Assembly (NCBI GenBank): GCA_900290365.1
Contig: OMOE01000145.1
Coordinates: 1 to 42,194, forward strand
Direction of reading: 5' to 3'
DNA: 42,194 nt
Source of the DNA: Syntrophobacter sp. SbD1
GTDB taxonomy: Bacteria > Desulfobacterota > Syntrophobacteria > Syntrophobacterales > Syntrophobacteraceae
Shown here: positions 1 through 7,381 of the stretch, one piece after another
Layout: each line of letters begins with the position of its first letter
Numbering within the stretch: the first letter of the stretch is position 1
Notes under the pieces: model-generated
The model's database searches: none
The model's input: the letters and a program-made list of their open reading frames with translations, nothing else
What the model was told of the DNA's origin: nothing
Translations under genes and position numbers: made by a program

Positions 1-66
1 GGCGGCGGTGCAGCTCGTGGCGGCGGTGGCGGTCATGCTGCTGCCGGCGGCGGTAAGAAGAAATAA
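1..66 (+). CDS. C-terminal end of a Gly/Ala-rich protein with a basic tail
   Basis: The window opens inside a gene. Frame 1 reads 21 codons to TAA at 64-66. The peptide is almost entirely Gly and Ala with one Arg and one His, and ends in three lysines. Such tails occur on RNA-binding proteins, histone-like proteins and some chaperones, but too little is present to identify the protein. A terminator-like hairpin follows directly, which supports this being a real gene end. Confidence 0.6.
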   Translation, partial: GGGAARGGGGGHAAAGGGKKK

Positions 67-85
67 ATATATCATCTAATGAAAT

Positions 86-127
86 ATCCCCCCTGTCCCC
101 TTTTGCTTGGGCACGGGGGATTTTTTT
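86..127 (+). terminator. Rho-independent terminator after the Gly-rich gene
   Basis: A C-rich arm (from about 87) and a G-rich arm ending at 120 pair across a loop of T/G bases, with one bulge and a G-T pair. The stem is followed at once by seven T residues (121-127). It lies about 20 bases after the TAA of the first gene and separates it from the DUF1003 gene. Confidence 0.75.
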
Positions 128-227
128 CGCATGAGCGTAACTCCGAATGAACAACGTTTGATCTGGTGTCGTTACCGAGTCACCCTGCGGAGCGACGGTC
201 GTTTCCAATTAACGGGACGCAAAGAAT

Positions 228-809
228 ATGAGGCCAAATATTCATAAGCTGGCACAACAACTCCTCCACGAAGACTACGACCTGCTCAGCCCGCGCGATC
301 AGGTGGTAATTAACCGCATAGCCGATGGCTTGCACATAAGCCGAAACGTACTGGAAGAACATCAGGAAAAACTGACCCCGGGGCAGAGGCTGGCGGACCG
401 CGTAGCGTCTTTTGGCGGATCATGGCCATTTATCATCCTGTTCCTGGCTGCTTTGGTCGCCTGGATTGTTGTGAATACTTTGATGTTAGCCGAATGGAAC
501 CACACATTCGATCCCTATCCTTACATCCTCCTGAATCTGGTGCTGTCCATGCTTGCGGCCGTACAAGCCCCTGTTATCATGATGTCCCAGAACCGCCACT
601 CGGAAAAAGACAGGATTGATGCCGCACATGACTACGAGGTGAATCTGAAAGCGGAGTTGGAGATCATGTCGCTGCATCAAAAGTTGGATATGCTGAGACA
701 GGAGCAGTGGAGTGAGCTGGTCGCGGTACAGCAGGACCAGATTGGAATCCTGAGGCAGTTAATGGAAGATGTCCGCGCTTTGAAAAGTGGGGCGGCGGAG
801 TTGTCCTGA
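228..809 (+). CDS. DUF1003 family membrane protein
   Basis: A 193-residue protein with the DUF1003 layout: a soluble N-terminus, two hydrophobic segments (about residues 66-87 and 100-122) separated by a short acidic and aromatic loop, then the conserved stretch with QNR and KDR. The C-terminal third is charged and probably alpha-helical or coiled-coil. The family is uncharacterised; DUF1003 proteins are inner-membrane proteins sometimes described as cyclic-nucleotide-associated, but nothing here shows a ligand. It ends 25 bases before ftsH and on the same strand, so the two are probably cotranscribed. The ATG has only a weak upstream purine stretch. Confidence 0.8.
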   Translation: MRPNIHKLAQQLLHEDYDLLSPRDQVVINRIADGLHISRNVLEEHQEKLTPGQRLADRVASFGGSWPFIILFLAALVAWIVVNTLMLAEWNHTFDPYPYILLNLVLSMLAAVQAPVIMMSQNRHSEKDRIDAAHDYEVNLKAELEIMSLHQKLDMLRQEQWSELVAVQQDQIGILRQLMEDVRALKSGAAELS

Positions 810-834
810 AAGCATCGTGACAGGGGGCAATCTA

Positions 835-2775
835 ATGACAACAAAAAGAAATGAAGATTCCAGTCTGATGAATAAGATTATTAATCTTATAAAGGCTGCT
901 GGATTAAGTGGTCCGAACCAAGCCGATCCGGCTCGTAAAAAAGTGCACTTTTCCATATGGTATTATCTCATCGCAGGCATGCTGATGTTTTTCTGGTTCC
1001 AGAGTTACACGGCGAGCCAGCGGAGCGAAACAATTTCCTATTCGGATTTTAAGCTTTGGGCTGGGCAGGGGAAGGTGGAAAATCTTGTCGTCGGCCCCGA
1101 GCAGATAACAGGCAGCCTGAAAGCCGACGATGGCAAGCCGGAAAGACCATTCGTTACCGTTCGGATCGAAGATCCGGAACTCGTCGGGCAGCTTGAGCAA
1201 AAAGGGATCAAGTTCAGCGGCTATGTTGAGAACAAATGGCTCGGGGCGATGGCCTCATGGCTCCTGCCCCTCGTATTCTTCGTTTTCGTCTGGTTTTTTC
1301 TGATGAAAAAAATGAGTGGAGGCGCGCAGGGTGTGCTGTCCCTGGGCAAAGCGCGAGTGAAAGTCTATGGTGAGAAGGATGTAAAGGTAAGCTTTGATGA
1401 TGTAGCCGGCATAGACGAAGCCAAAGGTGAGCTTGAGGAAGTCGTCCAATTCCTGAAAGAGCCTGAGAAATCCCAGCGCCTTGGGGGACGCATTCCCAAA
1501 GGGGTTCTCCTGGTTGGGGCGCCGGGGACTGGAAAGACGCTGCTTGCAAAGGCTGTTGCGGGCGAAGCCGGAGTAATGTTTTTCAGCATGAGCGGCTCCG
1601 AGTTCGTGGAGATGATCGTGGGAGTGGGAGCGGCCCGCATCAGGGACCTCTTCAGGCAAGCCAGGGAGCATGCTCCCTGCATTATCTTCCTGGATGAGAT
1701 GGACGCCTTGGGCAAGGCCCGGGGCCTCAACCCCACGGGCGGCCATGACGAGCGGGAGCAGACCTTGAACCAGCTTCTCGTTGAGATGGATGGTTTCGAT
1801 CCAAGGGCGGGGGTCATCATCCTGGCCGCAACAAACCGCCCGGACATACTCGATCCCGCTCTGCTGCGCCCGGGCCGGTTCGACCGGCATGTGGCCATAG
1901 ACAAACCCGACATTCGAGGCAGGGAGGCTATTCTCAAAATTCACGCAAAAGATGTCGAAATCGGTCCGGATGTGGATCTCAAAAAAGTCGCCGCCATGAC
2001 TCCCGGCTTTGTTGGCGCCGATCTGGCGAATCTGATCAATGAAGCTGCCCTGATCGCGGCTCGGGGGGATGCGGACGAAGTGACCATGATTAACTTTCGG
2101 GAGGCAGCGGAGCGGATCATCGGAGGTCTCGAGAAGAAAAACATGGCTATGAGCCCGAAGGAAAAGGAAATCGTGGCCTACCATGAATCAGGCCATGCGC
2201 TTGTAGCGATGCTTCTGCCCGGCACCGACCCGGTCAGTAAGGTTTCCATTATTCCAAGAGGCATCGCTGCATAGGGCTACACCCAGCAGCTTCCCACCGA
2301 AGATCGTTACCTCATGACACGCGATGAACTCCTGGATCGCTTGCAGGTGCTCCTGGGAGGGCGGGCAGCGGAGGAGGTAATCTTTGGAGATATTTCAACC
2401 GGGGCTCAGAACGACCTGCAGCGTGCCAGCGATATTGCCCGCAGTATGGTGATGGAGTATGGGATGAGTGAGCGCCTCGGACTTTTGACCTACACCCATC
2501 AGCAGTCAAGATACCTCGATATGGGATATGGTCCAAGGGAAAGAGAATACAGCGAACAGACAGCACAAGAGATCGATCAAGAGAAGAACAGGATAATTGA
2601 TGAAGCGCACCGGAAAGTGCTCCTCAAGTTGAAAAATTATGGGGACTCCCTTAGGAAGTTAGCCGGCATCTTACTCGAGAAGGAATCCATCGACGGTGAG
2701 GAACTGAGGAAGTTCGCCGAGGAAATAAGGGTTCAGGCCGCTGCCGCTGGAGAGCTAATTAAAGCCCAATCATGA
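835..2775 (+). pseudogene. ftsH: FtsH ATP-dependent zinc metalloprotease, interrupted by an in-frame TAG
   Basis: FtsH is a membrane-anchored hexameric AAA+ protease that degrades misassembled membrane proteins and regulators. The ATG at 835 follows a purine-rich AGGGGG stretch. Visible are two membrane segments (about residues 42-58 and 140-160), Walker A at residues 228-235, Walker B with D287-E288, the arginine-finger region ([18 protein letters not shown]) and the zinc motif HESGH at 450-454. Codon 480 (2272-2274) is TAG, where the family almost always has Leu in an 'ALGYTQ' context. Reading resumes in the same frame with no indel, through the third zinc ligand D527, to TGA at 2773-2775. 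The full length with readthrough is 646 residues, normal for FtsH. Terminating at TAG would leave an AAA+ protein without a complete zinc site. One base change (TTG to TAG) explains it; sequence error, pseudogene or suppression remain open. Confidence 0.9.
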
Positions 2776-2812
2776 CATCGATGTTCATTCGAAAGCTATA
2801 GGAGGCAATCAA

Positions 2813-3047
2813 TTGCCTAAACGTATAATCACCCGGGTCACTCAAGGTGGCATACTCCCAGATGGGGACTGGCTGGACTTGGAGAACTTAGCGCAGGTGG
2901 AACTCACGTCCGAGGATACGTCACATCCGATCGAGTCGGCTTTGAAACCAGGTGCGGAATCGAGTTGGCGGGCGTCAGAACCCGGTCAACAGAACGTCCG
3001 GCTGTTTGTTTGACAAGCAGTTGCGGGTCAGGCGTGATCTGTGGTGA
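2813..3047 (+). pseudogene. Truncated and frameshifted small conserved protein before treZ
   Basis: A TTG start at 2813 has an excellent Shine-Dalgarno sequence (AGGAGG at about 2801-2806), so this was a translated gene. The first 62 residues resemble a conserved hypothetical family with a 'WLDLENLAQVE.TSE' motif, a 'P.ESAL' motif and a 'WRA.EPG.Q..RL.F' motif, which I recall as about 150 residues long. Frame 1 stops at TGA 3011-3013, just after VRLFV. A +1 shift at 3005-3009 gives the expected FDK-type continuation (FDKQLRVRRDLW) and a stop at 3045-3047. The C-terminal half of the family is missing and treZ starts at 3041. Family recognition is from memory; the shift is visible in the sequence. 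Confidence 0.55.
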
Positions 3048-4918
3048 AACAGTATGAGAGAGGGATTGCCGTGAACTCCGAATGCGGTTTGGGAGCCACA
3101 CCCCTGGGAGACGACAGATATGGATTTCTTGTCTGGGCCCCCTTGATTAACCAGGTGGAGGTCCATATTCTTTCTCCTGAAGAACGAATTGTGCCCCTGG
3201 AAAAAGTCTCGCAGGGCTACCACTATGGTGTGGCGCAGCGGGTTAAGCCGGGAACCCGATATTTTTATCGTCTCGATGGGAACACGGAACGTCCCGATCC
3301 AGCCTCCAGGTTCCAGCCTGAAGGCGTTCATGGGCCATCACAGGTCATTGACCCCCGTTTTGTCTGGGAAGACCTTCACTGGTCGGGAATACCTCTCTCC
3401 CATTATGTGCTCTACGAACTCCATGTGGGGACTTTTACAGCTCAAGGCGCCTTTGACGCCATCGTCCCGCACCTCGACGAGCTCAAGGATCTGGGTATAA
3501 CATCAATTGAGATCATGCCTGTCGCTCAATTCCCGGGGGATCGCAACTGGGGCTATGACGGCGCCTACCCTTTCGCGGTGCAAAATTCTTATGGAGGTGC
3601 GGAAGGCCTAAAAAGGCTTGTCAATGCGTGCCATCTGCGCGGTCTGGCTGTGACTCTGGATGTCGTCTACAACCATCTCGGGCCGGAAGGGAATTACTTG
3701 CAGGATTTTGGCCCCTACTTTACCGACCGATACCGCACTCCGTGGGGTTCAGCCATCAATTTTGATGGATCTGACAGCGACGAAGTCAGGCGGTTCTTTA
3801 TCCAAAATGCGCTCTATTGGGTGACGGAATTTCGCGTAGATGCTTTGCGCCTCGATGCGGTTCACGGGATTTTCGACTTTTCCGCACTCCATTTTCTGCA
3901 GGAATTGGCTTGTGCGGTGCATGCGCAGGCCGAGCGGCTTAATCGCCGGATCTATGTCATCGCCGAAAGTGATTTGAACGACGCACGGCTGGTTCGCTCT
4001 CAAGAAATGGGTGGTTATGGGCTGGATGCCCAATGGAACGACGATTTCCACCATGCGCTCCACACGCTTCTTACCAGGGAACGAACCGGGTACTATGAAG
4101 ATTTCGGACGTATCCAGGATCTTGCCAAGGCCTTTGCCGAGGGCTTTGTCTATTCGGGGGCGTATTCCCCGGCGCGGCACCGCCGGCACGGCAACACTTC
4201 CAAAACCATATGCGCGAGCAGCTTCGTGGTCTTTGCCCAGAACCACGATCAGGTGGGAAACCGTCTAAAGGGCGATCGGCTCAGTGCATTGGTCTCTTTT
4301 GAAGGTCTGAAGCTGGCGGCTGCCGTGGTGCTCCTTTCGCCTTTCATACCCCTGCTCTTCATGGGCGAAGAATACGGGGAAACAGCCCCGTTTCCATATT
4401 TCGTCAGCCATTCGGACACGGATTTGATAGAGGCGGTACGCCGCGGGCGTAGACAAGAGTTCGCATATTTGCAGGGGGCCGATGAGCCGCCGGATCCTCA
4501 GGAAGAAGCGACCCGGCAGAGCGCAAAACTGGATCGCAGCCTGCGGCATCAGGGGAAGCATCGGATACTCTATCAATTGTACAGGGAACTGATAAAGCTG
4601 CGAAGCGAAATTCGGGCTTTCGCGGGATTAAGCAAGGATCGCATGGAAGTTGTTTGCCTGGAGAGTGAGAGTACCCTGGTCATTCGGCGCTGGGGGCTCG
4701 ATGAGCAGGTTGCCGCCATATTTCATTTTGGTAACGCCGCTGCGTCCGTCAACGTCCCGTTGCCTCAAGGACGCTGGCTGAAACGCCTGGCGTCGGGAGA
4801 TGAGCGATGGAACGGTCCGGGCCGCGACCTGCCCACAGTGCTGCATTCAGACGGAGTAGTTCAGGTGACTTTAACCAAACATGCCTTTCTCATTGTAAGT
4901 CTGCAACAGGAGGTCTAA
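3041..4918 (+). CDS. treZ: Malto-oligosyltrehalose trehalohydrolase
   Basis: TreZ (EC 3.2.1.141, GH13) hydrolyses maltooligosyl-trehalose, the product of TreY, to free trehalose. The protein has an N-terminal carbohydrate-binding (E-set, CBM48-like) domain to about residue 100, then the GH13 barrel. Region I is DVVYNHLG. The catalytic nucleophile is D272 in RLDAVH, the acid/base E309 in IAESDLND, and the transition-state stabiliser D403 in QNHDQVGN. The motif LLFMGEEYGE, typical of TreZ, follows. Length (625 residues) is normal. The start is uncertain: GTG 3041 or 3044 overlaps the remnant upstream, while GTG 3071 has a GAGGGA stretch before it and also leaves the domain intact. The next gene starts three bases after the TAA. 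Confidence 0.93.
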   Translation: MVKQYERGIAVNSECGLGATPLGDDRYGFLVWAPLINQVEVHILSPEERIVPLEKVSQGYHYGVAQRVKPGTRYFYRLDGNTERPDPASRFQPEGVHGPSQVIDPRFVWEDLHWSGIPLSHYVLYELHVGTFTAQGAFDAIVPHLDELKDLGITSIEIMPVAQFPGDRNWGYDGAYPFAVQNSYGGAEGLKRLVNACHLRGLAVTLDVVYNHLGPEGNYLQDFGPYFTDRYRTPWGSAINFDGSDSDEVRRFFIQNALYWVTEFRVDALRLDAVHGIFDFSALHFLQELACAVHAQAERLNRRIYVIAESDLNDARLVRSQEMGGYGLDAQWNDDFHHALHTLLTRERTGYYEDFGRIQDLAKAFAEGFVYSGAYSPARHRRHGNTSKTICASSFVVFAQNHDQVGNRLKGDRLSALVSFEGLKLAAAVVLLSPFIPLLFMGEEYGETAPFPYFVSHSDTDLIEAVRRGRRQEFAYLQGADEPPDPQEEATRQSAKLDRSLRHQGKHRILYQLYRELIKLRSEIRAFAGLSKDRMEVVCLESESTLVIRRWGLDEQVAAIFHFGNAAASVNVPLPQGRWLKRLASGDERWNGPGRDLPTVLHSDGVVQVTLTKHAFLIVSLQQEV

Positions 4919-4921
4919 CTG

Positions 4922-7381
4922 ATGGACCGATTCGTTTGTATCCATGGACATTTTTATCAACCTCCAAGGGAAAGCCCCTGGCTGGAGGCCATCGAGATCC
5001 AGGATTCCGCGTTCCCCTACCACGACTGGAACGAGCGGATTACGGCCGAATGCTACGCGGCAAACGCCGTGTCGAGAATCTGGGATACGGAAGGGCGGAT
5101 AGCCCAACTGGTGAATAATTATGCCAGTATAAGCTTCAACTTCGGTCCAACGGTCTTGCTCTGGATGCAGAGGTATGCCGCTGAAGCGTATGAGGCAATT
5201 CTGGAGGCCGACCGGCGGAGCCTGGAGAAATTCTCGGGTCATGGAAATGCTTTGGCCCAGGCCTACAATCACATGATCCTGCCTCTGGCCAACAGTCGCG
5301 ACAAGAACACGCAGATTCTCTGGGGAATAAAAGATTTTGAGTATCGCTTTGGACGCAAGCCCGAAGGATTGTGGCTCCCGGAGACGGCGGTAGATCTTGA
5401 GAGCCTGGACATCATGGCACAGCACGGCATCGTCTTTGCCATACTTGCCCCCAGCCAGGCAAGTCGGGTTCGGCCCTTTGACGGTAATGAATGGCAGGAT
5501 GTGAGTGGTGGAAGAGTCGACCCCGGTATGGCCTACCAGGTATCGCTGCCGTCAGGCCGCGTCATTAGTCTGTTCTTTTACGACGGTCCCATTTCACAGG
5601 CCCTGGCATTCGAAGGATTGCTCAACAACGGAGAGACCTTCGCAAACCGGCTGCTGTCCGCGTTCCCAGACGACCATTCGGTTCCTCGCCTGGTCCACAT
5701 CGCAACGGATGGCGAAAGCTACGGACATCATCATCGAGGCGGCGACATGGCCCTCGCTCACGCACTCCGATACATCGAGTCTAATGAACTTGCACAGTTG
5801 ACTAATTATGGCTGGTACCTGGAGGATCATCCCCCGACGCACGAAGTGGAGATCTTTGAAAACAGCTCTTGGAGTTGCGTTCACGGCATAGAACGCTGGC
5901 GGTCGGATTGCGGGTGTAACAGTGGAGGCAACCGGGGTTGGAACCAATCCTGGCGAGCCCCCCTGCGTGCGGCCCTGGACTGGCTCCGAGACGCCGTAAA
6001 CCCGGCTTTTGAACAATTGGCCGGACAGTTTCTGACCGATCCCTGGGCGGCTCGAGACGACTACATCGATGTCATCGTGGATCGATTGCCCGACCGCATC
6101 AGTGCGTTTCTGAACCGCCACGCGGTCCGCACCTTAAACTCCGGGGACGAGATCACGGTCCTGAAGCTTATGGAGCTCCAACGCAACGCCATGCTCATGT
6201 ACACAAGTTGCGGCTGGTTCTTTGACGAACTCTCCGGGATAGAGACGGTTCAGGTCATAGAATACGCCGGCAGGGTCCTGCAATTGGCCGACGAGCTTTT
6301 TAACGAGGCCTTCGAACCCGGCTTTCTCGAACTTCTCGAACGTGCCAAAAGCAACATACCTGAACACAGTGACGGCCGCACCGTTTATGATAAATGGGTC
6401 AGGCCTGCCATGCTCGATATGAAAGATGTGGGCGCCCACTATGCCTTAAGCTCGCTGTTTCAGGATATCGGTGAACGGAGCTCGATCTATGCGTATTCCG
6501 CCACCCGGGAGGACTACCGCAGCTTTCAGGTAGGGGGCTCAAGACTGGTAATAGGGCGGGCCACGGTCACCTCAGAGGTTACGCGCGTATCCTCCAGCTT
6601 GTGCTTCGGCGTTCTACATCTTGGTGACCATAGCATTGCCTGCGGCACTGGTGAATATCAGGGCGCGCAAAAATATGAAACGCTGGCCAAAGAGATTTCA
6701 GCGGCTTTCGCCGGAGCCGACTTCCCGAAGACCATACTTCTGCTGGGTAAATACTTCGGGACGTCCACGTACTCTCTGAGCTCGCTCTTTGCCGATGAGC
6801 GGCGAAAAGTCCTGGACATCATCATGGGGCCGACTCTGAGAGAGGCTCAAGCGGCATATAGCTCCATTTATGAGCACCATGCTCCCTTGATTCGCTTTCT
6901 GACCGGGTCCGGCACGCCACGGCCACGTGTCCTGTCGGTCGCCGCAGACTTCTGCCTGAATGCCAAGCTTCGCAGGGTGCTTCAAGAGGAGGGGCTTGAC
7001 CCGGAAGTCATAAGACCACTTTTGGAAGAAGCTCGCCTGGCTGGCGCAACCCTGGACGCTACTGCTCTGGGATTGCTGCTGGCAGCCAACATCGAGAGCC
7101 TGGCCGAACAACTTCTGGATAATCCCGGCGACCTTTCGTGCGTGGAGAGATTGAATAAGGCCGCACAACTGGTCCGGACCTTGCCGTTCGAGGTTAATCT
7201 CTGGAAAACCCAAAACATCTGCTACAAGATCCTTCAAGCCCATTGTCCCAACTCCGAGGAGAAGGCCGGCCCGAGCGTCCAAAACGCGAAAGAATGGCGG
7301 CGTCATTACACGGTCCTGGCCGAGAATTTCCTGCTGCGAATGCCCGTGTGCCCGGCGAATAACAAACCCGCAAACGGATAG
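4922..7381 (+). CDS. GH57 glycoside hydrolase with DUF3536 domain
   Basis: This 819-residue protein starts with the GH57 region-1 motif HGHFYQPPRE (residues 8-17). The probable nucleophile is E154 in LWLPETAVD and the probable acid/base D263 in ATDGESYGHHH. The C-terminal half, from about residue 400, matches the DUF3536 extension. GH57 enzymes act on alpha-glucans (amylase, 4-alpha-glucanotransferase, branching enzyme, amylopullulanase); the specificity of the DUF3536 group is not established as far as I know. No signal peptide is present, so it is cytoplasmic. It sits between treZ (3-base gap) and treY (ATG directly after TAG), so it is almost surely cotranscribed. I infer it processes the glucan used by TreY. 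Confidence 0.9.
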   Translation: MDRFVCIHGHFYQPPRESPWLEAIEIQDSAFPYHDWNERITAECYAANAVSRIWDTEGRIAQLVNNYASISFNFGPTVLLWMQRYAAEAYEAILEADRRSLEKFSGHGNALAQAYNHMILPLANSRDKNTQILWGIKDFEYRFGRKPEGLWLPETAVDLESLDIMAQHGIVFAILAPSQASRVRPFDGNEWQDVSGGRVDPGMAYQVSLPSGRVISLFFYDGPISQALAFEGLLNNGETFANRLLSAFPDDHSVPRLVHIATDGESYGHHHRGGDMALAHALRYIESNELAQLTNYGWYLEDHPPTHEVEIFENSSWSCVHGIERWRSDCGCNSGGNRGWNQSWRAPLRAALDWLRDAVNPAFEQLAGQFLTDPWAARDDYIDVIVDRLPDRISAFLNRHAVRTLNSGDEITVLKLMELQRNAMLMYTSCGWFFDELSGIETVQVIEYAGRVLQLADELFNEAFEPGFLELLERAKSNIPEHSDGRTVYDKWVRPAMLDMKDVGAHYALSSLFQDIGERSSIYAYSATREDYRSFQVGGSRLVIGRATVTSEVTRVSSSLCFGVLHLGDHSIACGTGEYQGAQKYETLAKEISAAFAGADFPKTILLLGKYFGTSTYSLSSLFADERRKVLDIIMGPTLREAQAAYSSIYEHHAPLIRFLTGSGTPRPRVLSVAADFCLNAKLRRVLQEEGLDPEVIRPLLEEARLAGATLDATALGLLLAANIESLAEQLLDNPGDLSCVERLNKAAQLVRTLPFEVNLWKTQNICYKILQAHCPNSEEKAGPSVQNAKEWRRHYTVLAENFLLRMPVCPANNKPANG

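Noticed and set aside
1255..2184. Long antisense open frame (309 codons) opposite ftsH
   Set aside because: It is a shadow of a high-GC coding strand, with no recognisable domain and no ribosome binding site.
2272..2274. Pyrrolysine at the ftsH amber codon
   Set aside because: No pyl genes are in the window, the site is normally Leu, and TTG to TAG is a single change. Nothing positive supports it.
2314..2775. A separate 153-residue gene starting at ATG 2314
   Set aside because: It is in the same frame as ftsH and continues its protease domain after the amber codon; it has no ribosome binding site of its own.
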